A stretch of 17,067 nt of DNA, from assembly GCA_025966435.1 (NCBI GenBank), contig JAICRQ010000022.1, positions 1 to 17,067 of the forward strand, in the 5' to 3' direction. Below the pieces are notes generated by a model. That model searched no databases, had not been told where the DNA came from, and was given only the letters and a program-made list of their open reading frames with translations. Positions 6,975 to 15,243 of the stretch are shown here, piece by piece. The translations under genes were made by a program, and so were the position numbers. The DNA comes from Anaerolineales bacterium (GTDB taxonomy: Bacteria > Chloroflexota > Anaerolineae > Anaerolineales > Villigracilaceae). Position 1 is the first letter of the stretch, and every line of letters starts with the position of its first letter.

Positions 6975-8039
6975 ATGCGTCGCGGACGGATATTCTTATT
7001 CCTCATCCTGATCGTTGTTGTTGGTTTGGCACTACTCTATTTTGCTTACACTCAGTTCCTTGCAGGCGGTCCTCAAGTTACGCCGGAAACGCCACTTACT
7101 GATGTTTATTTTGCTGCACAAAATATTCCTCAAGGAACAACCATCACACAGGAAATGCTCGGTACATTTTCCATTCCTCCTGAGAATGTAGCGGAAGTGA
7201 TGTTCACAACTGGGGAGGAAAATGCTTTGGTAGGTCAGGCTGCTCGCTTTGCTTTAGAGCAGGGTGTAATCATTACCTCTTCGATGGTGGGTGATGCGCC
7301 TGCGGAGATTGCAGGTCCCGCCTGGGCTGTCAATATACCCCAAGGTATGGTGGCGGCAGCCATCCCAACAAACCGGCTCTCTTTGCTTGGCTATGGTGTT
7401 GATGACGGCGCGCACGTTAACGTAAACGCGTGTATGCTGTTTGTCGATGTAGACCCAGCATTTCAGGCCGTGTTACCTAACTTTACCTCGGTTCTAACCG
7501 GAACCGGTTTTATCGAAAATCAGCTCCCGGTTTTGTCGGTAGGTGCTCTCAGCGCAGAGCTACCATCCCGACAGGGACGTGTAGAACTTGACCCTACCCT
7601 TCAACAGCCATTCTATGCTGTGCCATCTGAGGCGCAAAGACCCCGATTGGTTTGCCAGATGATCTTGCAGGATGTGGTTGTACTAAAGCTGGGTAACTTT
7701 GAGACTAGTGTTCCCTCGACGGATCCAAACGCTACACCATCTCCTACTCAGGCGCAACAGCAGAGCGCGCCTGATATTGTTACTTTGATGGTCAATCCTC
7801 AGGATTCGATTTCGTTGAATTATTTCGTCTACAGCGGCGCAACCCTTAATCTGACATTACGAAACCCCAACGATACCTCCCGTTTTGCAGCAGAGGCAGC
7901 AACTCTAACCAGTTTACTGACACAGTACAATATTTCTCTCCCATCCAGGCTGCCATACGCGACTAACCCCAGAGTTGATATATTAACACCGCCCGTGCTC
8001 CCTAATGACGCAGTAACGGTTCAGCCGCAGCAACAGTGA
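6975..8039 (+). CDS. cpaB: Flp pilus assembly protein CpaB/RcpC
   Basis: This 354-residue protein starts with a basic tip (MRRGR) and a single membrane helix at about residues 6-27, so most of it is outside the cytoplasmic membrane. Residues about 42-105 resemble the SAF domain (VYFAAQNIPQGTTITQEML and GQAARFALEQGVIITSSMV), the defining part of CpaB/RcpC. In classical Tad systems this protein works with the outer-membrane secretin. No secretin is seen here, so its role may be in the cell wall or in pilus stabilisation. A Pro/Thr/Gln-rich stretch near residue 255 (PNATPSPTQAQQQ) links a C-terminal region of about 100 residues that I cannot assign, and the protein ends in a Gln-rich tail. ATG 6975 is preceded by GAGAGGAGA at about 6958-6966. 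It opens a run of five tightly spaced Tad genes. Confidence 0.88.
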   Translation: MRRGRIFLFLILIVVVGLALLYFAYTQFLAGGPQVTPETPLTDVYFAAQNIPQGTTITQEMLGTFSIPPENVAEVMFTTGEENALVGQAARFALEQGVIITSSMVGDAPAEIAGPAWAVNIPQGMVAAAIPTNRLSLLGYGVDDGAHVNVNACMLFVDVDPAFQAVLPNFTSVLTGTGFIENQLPVLSVGALSAELPSRQGRVELDPTLQQPFYAVPSEAQRPRLVCQMILQDVVVLKLGNFETSVPSTDPNATPSPTQAQQQSAPDIVTLMVNPQDSISLNYFVYSGATLNLTLRNPNDTSRFAAEAATLTSLLTQYNISLPSRLPYATNPRVDILTPPVLPNDAVTVQPQQQ

Positions 8040-8070
8040 TCCATTTGATTGGTTGAGGTAAAAAATCGGC

Positions 8071-9312
8071 ATGCCTACCGGTGAAAAAATTCGTGTTTTG
8101 ATCGTAGATGATGTTTCCGAAACCAGAGAAAATGTTCGGAAGCTCCTACAGTTTGAGTCCGACGTTGATGTTGTAGGTGTTGCCCGAACGGGAAAAGAGG
8201 CAATCCAACTTTCGCAGGACCTGAATCCTGATGTAGTCCTGATGGACATTAATATGCCAGACATGGACGGGATTTCTGCCACCGAGGCGATCCGTGCAAA
8301 ACAGCCTGCGGTGCAGGTCATTATTCTCTCTGTGCAGGGGGACCAAAATTATATGCGGCGCGCGATGCTAGCTGGCGCCCGAGACTTTCTAACCAAACCT
8401 CCTATGGGAGATGAGCTGATCTCTGCGATCCGACGGGCGGGCGCAATGGCACAGACGGAACGCGCAAAGAACGTTCAGGTTCAGGTGGCGCCGGTTGTCG
8501 GCACGATGGGGCCGATGATTGGTTATGGGGCACCTAAAGGAAAGGTCGTGACCATTTATAGCCCGAAGGGCGGGACGGGTTGCACGACGCTGGCGGTAAA
8601 TCTTGCGATCACCCTCAATAATGAAGATACGCGTGTTGCCTTGGTAGACGGCAATCTTCAATTTGGTGATGTGGCCGTATTCCTCAATGAACAAGGCAAA
8701 AATACCATTGTTGATCTAGCGCCCCGAGCCGAAGAGCTTGACCCCGAGATTGTCGAAGATGTAATGCTGAAGCATTCGGCTTCCGGCTTACATGTCCTTG
8801 CAGCCCCCAGCCGACCCGAATATGCTGAGAGAGTTTCCAGTAGCCAGTTTGCAAAGGTGCTCGAATATCTGCGGCAGATGTATGCCTATGTGATTGTGGA
8901 TACGGCTGCCCTTCTTACCGATGCAACCCTCTCTGCTATAGATGTGAGCGACCTGATCGTTCTCGTGACGACCCAGGATATCCCTGCTATCAAGAATTGC
9001 CGTCTCTTCCTCGACTTGTTGCAGACGCTGGGCATCGAGCGAGATCGTATCCTATTTGTCATGAACCGTTACGACAAACGGATTAATATCACTCCAGACC
9101 GGGTGACCGAAAACCTTAAGCAGGAAATCGTTTCGATCATTCCTCTGGATGAGGCAACTGCTACAAAAGCTGTAAATCGTGGCGTGCCTTTTGTATTAGA
9201 GAGCAAGAACCAGCCTGCGGCGCGCGGTGTATTCTCACTTGCGGAAAATGTTCGAGCTCGTATTGCCGCGCAGGAATCGGTGGATGAGCCAAATCGGATG
9301 GGTCGGCGGTAA
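8071..9312 (+). CDS. cpaE: CpaE/TadZ: receiver domain fused to ParA/MinD-like ATPase
   Basis: A 413-residue two-domain protein. Residues 6-125 form a receiver domain with the full phosphorylation set: D13/D14, D59 in LMDINMP, S87 and K109 in LTKPP. A linker of about 30 residues follows. Residues 156-400 form a ParA/MinD-type ATPase with SPKGGTGCTT at 164-173. The signature Lys (K166) is present, but the usual second Lys of the P-loop is C171. The Walker B-like element is YVIVDTAA with D277. CpaE/TadZ proteins localise the Tad machine, usually at a pole or focus, and their P-loops are often atypical. The gene sits 31 bp after cpaB and 50 bp before the TadA ATPase. The GAGGT at 8055-8059 is a plausible ribosome site. 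A stand-alone chemotaxis-type regulator is unlikely given the fusion and context. Confidence 0.9.
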   Translation: MPTGEKIRVLIVDDVSETRENVRKLLQFESDVDVVGVARTGKEAIQLSQDLNPDVVLMDINMPDMDGISATEAIRAKQPAVQVIILSVQGDQNYMRRAMLAGARDFLTKPPMGDELISAIRRAGAMAQTERAKNVQVQVAPVVGTMGPMIGYGAPKGKVVTIYSPKGGTGCTTLAVNLAITLNNEDTRVALVDGNLQFGDVAVFLNEQGKNTIVDLAPRAEELDPEIVEDVMLKHSASGLHVLAAPSRPEYAERVSSSQFAKVLEYLRQMYAYVIVDTAALLTDATLSAIDVSDLIVLVTTQDIPAIKNCRLFLDLLQTLGIERDRILFVMNRYDKRINITPDRVTENLKQEIVSIIPLDEATATKAVNRGVPFVLESKNQPAARGVFSLAENVRARIAAQESVDEPNRMGRR

Positions 9313-9362
9313 ACCTTACGGAACAGTCATTGTTATTCATATTGAGCTAAAGGATAAGCAAG

Positions 9363-10772
9363 ATGTCTCTCTTAAAACGAATCGAACAAGGACAAGGCGG
9401 TAATTCTTCCGGGCAATCTTCTGACAACCAAGGCGGAGAAAACTCAAGGCTGTCTTCCTTACAGGCACGTCGGGTGAATGCCCCGACCACTTCCCCTCAG
9501 GCAGGTTCTTATTTTGATCTCAAGACCCGCGTTCAAAATAAGCTTTTGTCTGAGTTGGATCCATCCATGGATATCACTCGTACAGATGAGGTCCGTCGAA
9601 CCATTCAAGACCTATTCGAGCAAATCCTGGCAGAGGAAAACATTGTTCTTTCGCGCCCGGAGCGAGCGCGGTTATTCGAACAGATCGCAGCTGAAATCCT
9701 GGGGCTGGGACCGCTTCAACCTCTCCTGGAAGACGATACGATTACAGAAGTCATGGTGAATGGCGCAAAGAATATTTACATTGAGCGCAAGGGAAGGATC
9801 CATCGCGTGCCGGTCACTTTTGAGAATAATGATCATGTCATGCGGATCATTGACCGCATAGTTGCGCCCCTCGGCCGACGCATCGACGAGTCCAGCCCGT
9901 ATGTGGATGCCCGCCTTCCCGATGGCTCCCGCGTCAATGCCATTATCCCACCCATTTCTCTTGTTGGACCCGTTCTCACCATTCGTAAGTTTTCGCGAAA
10001 TCCCATTACGGTGGAACAGCTAATTCAGTTTGGGTCCGTAACGCAGGAAGCGATCATGTTTCTCAAAGCCTGTGTGGAATCCAGGCTGAATATCGTGATC
10101 TCTGGCGGTACCGGTTCGGGTAAGACAACGCTTCTGAACGTCCTCTCCGGTTTTATCCCCGCAGACGAACGCATCGTAACAATTGAAAATGCTGCAGAGT
10201 TGCAGTTACGTCAGGAACATGTGGTGACGTTGGAATCCCGCCCGCCCAATATCGAGGGACGCGGCGAGATTACCATTCGCGATCTGGTAGTCAACTCTCT
10301 TCGTATGCGTCCGGAACGGATTATCGTGGGAGAAATTCGTGACGAAGCGGCACTGGACATGCTGCAGGCGATGAACACGGGTCACGATGGTTCCATGACG
10401 ACGTTGCACTCCAATGGACCTCGCGATACGCTGGCACGTCTTGAAACCATGACCCTTATGGCAGGCATGGACTTGCCCTCCCGAGCCATCCGCGAGCAGG
10501 TTGCCTCTGCCATCGACCTGATTTGTCATCAGGAGCGTATGCGGGATGGCACACGTAAGATCACCAATCTTACCGAAATTAGCGGTATGGAAGGCGATGT
10601 CATCACGATGACCGATATTTTCGTCTATGAGCAGACCGGCATTGAAAACGGGCAGATTCAGGGTCGTTTGCGCCCGACCGGATTGCGCCCCAAGTTTATG
10701 GACAAACTTGAGGCAGCTGGAATTAATCTGCCGCCGTCTATTTTCGGTATCGGTGAACGTCGCCGTTATTAA
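9363..10772 (+). CDS. cpaF: Tad pilus assembly ATPase CpaF/TadA
   Basis: A 469-residue secretion ATPase of the VirB11/GspE superfamily. It powers Flp pilin polymerisation at the inner face of the cytoplasmic membrane. The N-terminal 50 residues are low complexity (Gly, Gln, Ser). A helical N-domain (about 60-150) precedes the nucleotide-binding domain. Clear motifs are: Walker A GGTGSGKT at 248-255 (K254), an Asp-box-like region around ENAAELQL, Walker [10 protein letters not shown] at 319-327 with E324, and the His box [13 protein letters not shown] with H341 and H349. The length agrees with CpaF/TadA proteins. ATG 9363 follows AAAGGA at about 9350-9355. It stands between cpaE and tadB, the usual Tad order. 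Confidence 0.96.
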   Translation: MSLLKRIEQGQGGNSSGQSSDNQGGENSRLSSLQARRVNAPTTSPQAGSYFDLKTRVQNKLLSELDPSMDITRTDEVRRTIQDLFEQILAEENIVLSRPERARLFEQIAAEILGLGPLQPLLEDDTITEVMVNGAKNIYIERKGRIHRVPVTFENNDHVMRIIDRIVAPLGRRIDESSPYVDARLPDGSRVNAIIPPISLVGPVLTIRKFSRNPITVEQLIQFGSVTQEAIMFLKACVESRLNIVISGGTGSGKTTLLNVLSGFIPADERIVTIENAAELQLRQEHVVTLESRPPNIEGRGEITIRDLVVNSLRMRPERIIVGEIRDEAALDMLQAMNTGHDGSMTTLHSNGPRDTLARLETMTLMAGMDLPSRAIREQVASAIDLICHQERMRDGTRKITNLTEISGMEGDVITMTDIFVYEQTGIENGQIQGRLRPTGLRPKFMDKLEAAGINLPPSIFGIGERRRY

Positions 10773-10796
10773 GGCAGAAAGTTGACAGGTTAAATT

Positions 10797-11765
10797 ATGA
10801 CTCCCATGCTTTTGTTACTTGGTGGCGTCTTTGTTCTGTTCCTCTTAATCGTTGGTGCGATCTTTGCAATTACCAGCGAGCGTTCACTGGTGGAAGAGCG
10901 CCTGGGGCGTTTTCTGGAAGATGATCGGACTCAACCGGAACAGGACCCGGGCGGTTCGATCATCACAGAGTGGCTTAATCGTAGGGTGGCAAAATCTTCG
11001 ATGGGAGATCGGGCCGCGCGCGAGCTGGCGCGCGCCGACCTCAAGTTTAAGGTTGCTGAATATTATGCCCTGGTGTTCATGTCCACGGTTGTCACTGCTC
11101 TGGTCGCCTACATTATTCAGCCTATTTATGTATCTGCGATCATTGGCGCAATCGTTGGCTTTTTCCTTCCGCGTTTTTACGTGAAGCGGCAACAAAAGCT
11201 GAGACTGAATAAATTCAACGACCAGCTGAGCGACATGTTGAACCTGATGGTCAACGGCTTGCGGGCAGGATACTCTACCATGCAGGCGATGGAAGCTGTC
11301 AGCCGAGAATTGCCAGCTCCGATTTCAGATGAATTTCACCGGGTTGTGCAGGAGATGCAAATTGGCATCCCAATGGAAAAAGCGTTGGATAATTTGTTGC
11401 GCCGTATTCCCAGTGATGATCTGGATTTTGTGATTACCGCGATCAATGTTCAGCGGGAAGTGGGTGGTAATCTTTCCGAAATTCTCGATACCATTTCCTT
11501 TACGATTCGGGAGCGCGTCAGGATCAAAGGTGAAATCCGCGTCATGACTGCACAGGTTCGAACTTCTGCAACCGTTCTATCGCTCATTCCGGTGTTTTTG
11601 GCAATTGCTTTGTGGTTTGTCAGCCCGGAATACATTGGTAGTTTTTTTACCGAGAGTTCGGTCCTGCCTCAACCTTTGTGCGGTATTGTCGCTGTGGTCA
11701 CGATCATTAGTATGATCGCGCTCGGTTATTTTGTCATGATGAAGATAGCCGATATAGAGGTGTAA
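10797..11765 (+). CDS. tadB: Tad pilus platform protein TadB (type II secretion F-like)
   Basis: A 322-residue inner-membrane protein. There is one N-terminal helix (about 3-23), two close helices near residues 88-125, and two at the C-terminus (about 255-320). The cytoplasmic T2SSF domain at about 138-255 contains FNDQLSDMLNLMVNGLRAGY and REVGGNLSEILDTIS, both hallmarks of the family. TadB pairs with TadC to form the platform that couples TadA ATPase motion to pilin assembly. The gap to cpaF is 24 bp, and tadC begins one base after this stop, so the genes are cotranscribed. The ribosome site for 10797 is weak, perhaps ACAGG at 10784-10788. Confidence 0.92.
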   Translation: MTPMLLLLGGVFVLFLLIVGAIFAITSERSLVEERLGRFLEDDRTQPEQDPGGSIITEWLNRRVAKSSMGDRAARELARADLKFKVAEYYALVFMSTVVTALVAYIIQPIYVSAIIGAIVGFFLPRFYVKRQQKLRLNKFNDQLSDMLNLMVNGLRAGYSTMQAMEAVSRELPAPISDEFHRVVQEMQIGIPMEKALDNLLRRIPSDDLDFVITAINVQREVGGNLSEILDTISFTIRERVRIKGEIRVMTAQVRTSATVLSLIPVFLAIALWFVSPEYIGSFFTESSVLPQPLCGIVAVVTIISMIALGYFVMMKIADIEV

Positions 11766-11766
11766 G

Positions 11767-12696
11767 ATGATTTGGATTGTTCTTATTGCCATCGTCTTAG
11801 TCGTTGTCATTGCTGTGATTGCCGTCAGCTGGCGCAGAAATGCCCGGGGCGAGGAAGATGACCCGTTGCAAGCACGTTTAGCTGAGTTTATTCAGCGAGG
11901 CGACGTGACGTCCCTGGAAGAGATAGAACTGTCTCAGCCCTTTAGTCAACGCGTACTGGTTCCACTCATTAACCGCCTCGGTGAGTTTTCTGCCCGCTTT
12001 ACGCCGCAAAGAGCAATACAAAGTACAGCAAGGCAGATGGAACTGGCAGGTAACCCCTGGCCAATCGACGCTGCAACATTTCTTGCTATTCGTTTTATAT
12101 TAGGAGTATTTCTTGGTGGTTTGGCGGTTGTGGCTTTTCTAGGGTCTACTACATGGTCTACGAGTGACAAAGCCATGTTTATTGGCGGCGCAGCGATTGG
12201 GGGCTTTTATCTTCCGCACATCATGTTGACAACCAGAGTCACCCGCCGCCAGAAGGAAATTCGCAAAGCCATGCCAGATGCCCTGGACTTGCTGACCATC
12301 TGTGTGGAGGCTGGGCTTGGTTTTGATGCCGCCATGTCCAAAGTAGCAGAAAAGTGGGAGACTGAGCTTTCCCTTGCTTTTGCCCGTGTCATACGTGAAG
12401 TTCAACTGGGAAAAGTTCGCCGTGACGCCTTAAAGGATATGGCAGATCGTTTGGGAATCGCTGAGATGACGAGCTTTGTGGCTGCCATTATCCAAAGTGA
12501 ACAGCTGGGTGTGAGCATGTCAAGAGTCTTGCGTATTCAAGCTGATCAAATGCGCGTAAAACGACGCCAGCGTGCCGAAGAAGAAGCGCATAAAGCTCCG
12601 ATTAAGATGATCATCCCGATGGCCCTATTAATTTTTCCGACGATTATGATTATTATCCTGACCCCGGCTGCCATTCAAATTATGGACTCACTGTAG
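11767..12696 (+). CDS. tadC: Tad pilus platform protein TadC (type II secretion F-like)
   Basis: A 309-residue membrane protein with an N-terminal helix (2-20), a helix pair near residues 95-150, a cytoplasmic T2SSF domain at about 165-280 and a C-terminal hydrophobic segment (about 280-305). The T2SSF domain contains MPDALDLLTICVEAGLGFDA and QSEQLGVSMSRVLRIQADQM, which are strongly characteristic of TadC. It partners TadB. The start lies one base after the tadB TAA, with GAGGTG at 11757-11762 acting as ribosome site while also encoding the end of tadB. That spacing supports translational coupling. No terminator follows; comF starts 25 bp downstream. Confidence 0.93.
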   Translation: MIWIVLIAIVLVVVIAVIAVSWRRNARGEEDDPLQARLAEFIQRGDVTSLEEIELSQPFSQRVLVPLINRLGEFSARFTPQRAIQSTARQMELAGNPWPIDAATFLAIRFILGVFLGGLAVVAFLGSTTWSTSDKAMFIGGAAIGGFYLPHIMLTTRVTRRQKEIRKAMPDALDLLTICVEAGLGFDAAMSKVAEKWETELSLAFARVIREVQLGKVRRDALKDMADRLGIAEMTSFVAAIIQSEQLGVSMSRVLRIQADQMRVKRRQRAEEEAHKAPIKMIIPMALLIFPTIMIIILTPAAIQIMDSL

Positions 12697-12721
12697 CGCA
12701 GTAATCTTTCCCTATCCCGTT

Positions 12722-13459
12722 GTGAACAGGATACCCTGGTCGTATCGCCTGTATCGATTGACCTGGAGCGGGCTGGATTTGCTCTTCCCGCCCACCTGTG
12801 CAGGATGCGCAAAGGTGGGGTGGCGCTGGTGCCCGGATTGTCAGGCACGTGTCCCGCGCATTCATAAGCCATTTTGTGAGAAATGTGGGATCCCCACGAA
12901 AGGGGCAGACCTTTGTGAGAAATGTAAATCGAACCCGCCTGCGTATCGGATGATGCGGTCGTGGGCGGTTTTTGATTCACCCATCCAAAATGGGCTGCAC
13001 ACCATGAAATATCGCCGCAATATTGGGTTAGGTGAAGCGATTGCAATGCAAACGGCGGACTTTGTTCACTCTTTGCATTGGCAGTTGGATGTATTGATCC
13101 CGGTACCCCTGGGGAAAAAGCGCTTAAAAGAGAGGGGGTATAATCAAGTTGCGCTGGTCGCTCGCCCACTGGCATACCAAATCGGGATACGTTATGAACC
13201 AGATGCGCTTTGGAAAACACGCGAAACGCGTTCACAGGTCGGTTTGACCATTTCTCAGCGAAGTGAAAATGTCCAGAATGCATATCAGGCGGACTCAACG
13301 GTTGTGAAGGATAAATCTATTCTCATCATGGATGACGTCGCGACCACCGGTTCCACAATTTCAGCATGTACCGCTGCTTTACGTTCCGCAGGGGCGCAAG
13401 AAGTCTACGTACTGACAATTGCCCGTGCACTTCCCCATCATGGTTTGGATCGTGTTTGA
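12722..13459 (+). CDS. comF: ComF-family phosphoribosyltransferase-like protein
   Basis: A 245-residue ComF/GntX-type protein. The N-terminal zinc module has four CxxC pairs (C26/C29, C37/C40, C52/C55, C65/C68) after the LLFPPTCAGC opening that is typical of the family. The C-terminal part is a phosphoribosyltransferase fold with the PRPP loop ILIMDDVATTGST at 200-212 (D204/D205) and the KERGYNQ element. In naturally transformable bacteria ComF is needed for DNA uptake, though its enzymatic role is unclear. The start is GTG at 12722; it is the only good in-frame initiator before the Cys module and has no clear Shine-Dalgarno. The gene lies 25 bp after tadC and 41 bp before hpf, so read-through from the Tad operon is likely. 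Two CEKC knuckles are encoded by an identical 14-base sequence. Confidence 0.92.
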   Translation: MNRIPWSYRLYRLTWSGLDLLFPPTCAGCAKVGWRWCPDCQARVPRIHKPFCEKCGIPTKGADLCEKCKSNPPAYRMMRSWAVFDSPIQNGLHTMKYRRNIGLGEAIAMQTADFVHSLHWQLDVLIPVPLGKKRLKERGYNQVALVARPLAYQIGIRYEPDALWKTRETRSQVGLTISQRSENVQNAYQADSTVVKDKSILIMDDVATTGSTISACTAALRSAGAQEVYVLTIARALPHHGLDRV

Positions 13460-13479
13460 TCAATTGCCGTGGCAGTTGA
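13460..13479 (+). promoter_or_regulatory. Small inverted repeat between comF and hpf
   Basis: Immediately after the comF stop, TCAATTGC and GCAGTTGA can form an 8-bp stem containing one G-U pair around a 4-base loop. No T-run follows, so it is a poor terminator. It may be an mRNA processing or protective hairpin ahead of hpf, or chance. Confidence 0.25.
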
Positions 13480-13500
13480 ACTATTCATACAGGAGGCCCC

Positions 13501-14073
13501 ATGACTGAAAAGATTGAGACCGTAGCACGAAATATGAGGCTAACAGACAACGTCCGGGAATACGTCGAAAAGAAAGCCGGCAAGCTCGAACGCCACCTCC
13601 AGGACATCGATGAAGTGCGAATAGAGTTATCTCATATTAAGTCCGCGCGTAGCGCCCAGGATCGGCAAGTGGCGCAGATCACCGTGCACGGCAAGGGATT
13701 CATTTTGCGCACAGAAGAACGAGCCGACGACATTCATGCCGCCTTCGATGCTGCGCTTGACAAAATGCAGCGCCAGGTAGAGCGTTACAAAGGCAAGCGT
13801 CACCGCGGGCGCGGTGACGGTCGCTCTGCTGCCGAAGTGGTCGAGGCGGAAGAGGAAATGCCGGTCGATGAGACCGGCGAGCTGCTGCCTCTGATCGGCC
13901 GGCGAAAAAAGTTTATCATGTTACCAATGACAGAAGATGAAGCTGTGGAGCAGATGCGGCTGCTTGGACATGACAATTTCTTCGTCTTTTTCAACGCCGA
14001 GCAAAACGCCATCCAGGTGTTGTACCGGCGCCGCAACGGGACCTATGGCTTGATCGAGCCGGTTGTTGGCTAG
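13501..14073 (+). CDS. hpf: Long-form ribosome hibernation promoting factor
   Basis: A 190-residue protein with two domains. The N-terminal S30AE domain (about 1-100) has the beta-alpha-beta order seen in HPF/YfiA and a basic helix [14 protein letters not shown], and binds the 30S subunit at the mRNA/tRNA channel. An acidic linker (about 108-130) leads to the C-terminal dimerisation domain (about 135-188), with [20 protein letters not shown] and [19 protein letters not shown], which joins two 70S ribosomes into 100S dimers. The length is typical of long-form HPF. CAGGAGG at 13490-13496 precedes the ATG at 13501 at ideal spacing. A comF-hpf neighbourhood also occurs in Firmicutes. An intrinsic terminator at 14092-14123 follows. 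Confidence 0.95.
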   Translation: MTEKIETVARNMRLTDNVREYVEKKAGKLERHLQDIDEVRIELSHIKSARSAQDRQVAQITVHGKGFILRTEERADDIHAAFDAALDKMQRQVERYKGKRHRGRGDGRSAAEVVEAEEEMPVDETGELLPLIGRRKKFIMLPMTEDEAVEQMRLLGHDNFFVFFNAEQNAIQVLYRRRNGTYGLIEPVVG

Positions 14074-14091
14074 TGTCGCAGGATCATTAAC

Positions 14092-14123
14092 AAATCAGTG
14101 GCGCCCAAGCGCCACTGATTTTT
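14092..14123 (+). terminator. Intrinsic terminator or attenuator between hpf and folE
   Basis: A perfect 13-bp stem (14092-14104 with 14109-14121) has a CCAA loop and ends in TTTTT (14119-14123). It ends 14 bp before the folE ATG and only 3 bases before its ribosome site, leaving no room for a promoter between. On the minus strand it is not followed by a good T-run, so it acts mainly on plus-strand transcription. Confidence 0.85.
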
Positions 14124-14137
14124 ATCAAGGAGCGAAC

Positions 14138-14764
14138 ATGGGATTCGATGATGATTTTGATGTGCGGGAGATGGGCGGCGTACGTATGGACTTCGATGCG
14201 ATCCGGAAAGCGATTCATGAAGTGCTCCAGGCGGTTGGGGAGGACCCCGATCGTGAAGGCTTGCGAAATACGCCGGATCGAGTCTCCCGCATGTACGCGG
14301 AGCTACTGAGTGGCTACAACGCCGATCCCGAGAAAATCATCAACGGCGCTCTATTCAACGTCGATTATGACGAAATGGTGCTAGTGCGCGACATCGAATT
14401 TTACAGCCTGTGCGAACATCATATGCTGCCATTCCTTGGGCGCGCCCATGTGGCGTATCTGCCAAAGGGAAAAGTGATTGGTCTCTCCAAGATTCCGCGC
14501 ATCGTGGATATGTACGCGCGCCGCCTGCAGGTACAGGAGCGAATGACCCGCCAGATCGCGGATGTGATTCAAAATACGCTGGAACCGCACGGCGTGGCTG
14601 TCGTGGTAGAAGCTGTGCATCTGTGCTCGATGATGCGCGGCGTGAAAAAGCACGGTGCGCGCATGACGACTTCTGCCATGCAGGGTGCCTTCCGCGCCAA
14701 CCTGGCAACGAGACAGGAGTTTCTTGAAAATATCGCCAGACCTCGGGTGGAAGGATTTATCTAG
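14138..14764 (+). CDS. folE: GTP cyclohydrolase I
   Basis: A 208-residue enzyme that converts GTP to 7,8-dihydroneopterin triphosphate, the first step to folate and reduced pterins. The ATG at 14138 has AAGGAG at 14127-14132 with 5-base spacing. The frame is open from 14063, but that part crosses the terminator hairpin and is not coding. Zinc ligands are C92 and H95 in LCEHHMLPF and C162 in [24 protein letters not shown] at 35-49 and [20 protein letters not shown] at 117-136 are further family blocks. The acidic N-terminus ([11 protein letters not shown]) is slightly longer than in many bacterial FolE proteins. Its stop and the stop of the opposing folK share the four bases CTAG. Confidence 0.97.
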   Translation: MGFDDDFDVREMGGVRMDFDAIRKAIHEVLQAVGEDPDREGLRNTPDRVSRMYAELLSGYNADPEKIINGALFNVDYDEMVLVRDIEFYSLCEHHMLPFLGRAHVAYLPKGKVIGLSKIPRIVDMYARRLQVQERMTRQIADVIQNTLEPHGVAVVVEAVHLCSMMRGVKKHGARMTTSAMQGAFRANLATRQEFLENIARPRVEGFI

Positions 14765-15243
14765 AATCGACTCAATACCTCGGAGCGCGTTTCCATCCAG
14801 ACCTTCCGGCGGAGACGCGTAGCTGTTTCAATAATGCTTTCTCGTGTTAGAGGGTTTTGGTATCCTGGATGGATTTCTGCTAAAGGGACGACGACGAACG
14901 CCTGTTCCCAATACTTGTCATCACAGGATTTGTTGTTGAATAACACAATATCGATATCAATCGTGCGTGGGGCGAATTTGTCTGCGCTTCTTTGTCTTCC
15001 GAGTTCGGTTTCGATGGGGAGGAGCGCCCGTTCTTTGAGCTCCAATTGTCCGAAGGGGGTAACAAGCAAAACACAGGCGTTTAGATAGTTCGGTCCCTCC
15101 GCGCCAACAGATTCGGACTCCCAGGCGTTCGAGATTTTTTCCAGCTTTCCATACTTTTGCAAAAGCTCGATTGCTTTAACCAAATTTTTCACAGGCTCGA
15201 TATTCGAGCCCAGGCTCAAAAAAGCCTGATGCAAATCACTCAT
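14761..15243 (-). CDS. folK: 6-hydroxymethyl-7,8-dihydropterin pyrophosphokinase (HPPK)
   Basis: A 160-residue enzyme that moves pyrophosphate from ATP to 6-hydroxymethyl-dihydropterin in folate synthesis. The frame is open to 15282, but the ATG at 15243 gives the expected N-terminus, with a short polar tip then [11 protein letters not shown], and overlaps the end of folB by 8 bases (ATGAGTGA), so I choose it. The catalytic signature [13 protein letters not shown] holds the two magnesium-binding aspartates D96 and D98. The region [11 protein letters not shown] at 50-60 and [11 protein letters not shown] near 130 are also typical HPPK blocks. Translation is probably coupled to folB. The gene converges with folE with a 4-base overlap. 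Confidence 0.94.
   Translation of the reverse strand: MSDLHQAFLSLGSNIEPVKNLVKAIELLQKYGKLEKISNAWESESVGAEGPNYLNACVLLVTPFGQLELKERALLPIETELGRQRSADKFAPRTIDIDIVLFNNKSCDDKYWEQAFVVVPLAEIHPGYQNPLTRESIIETATRLRRKVWMETRSEVLSRF

Noticed and set aside
8071..8460. Receiver domain as a separate response regulator gene.
   Set aside because: The frame continues without break into the ParA/MinD-like domain, and the context is that of CpaE.
12675..13298. Open frame of 207 codons on the minus strand.
   Set aside because: Antisense to comF, whose Cys pairs and PRPP loop are clear; no sensible ribosome site or domain.
14063..14137. Upstream extension of folE.
   Set aside because: It would translate the terminator hairpin; the ATG at 14138 has an ideal ribosome site.
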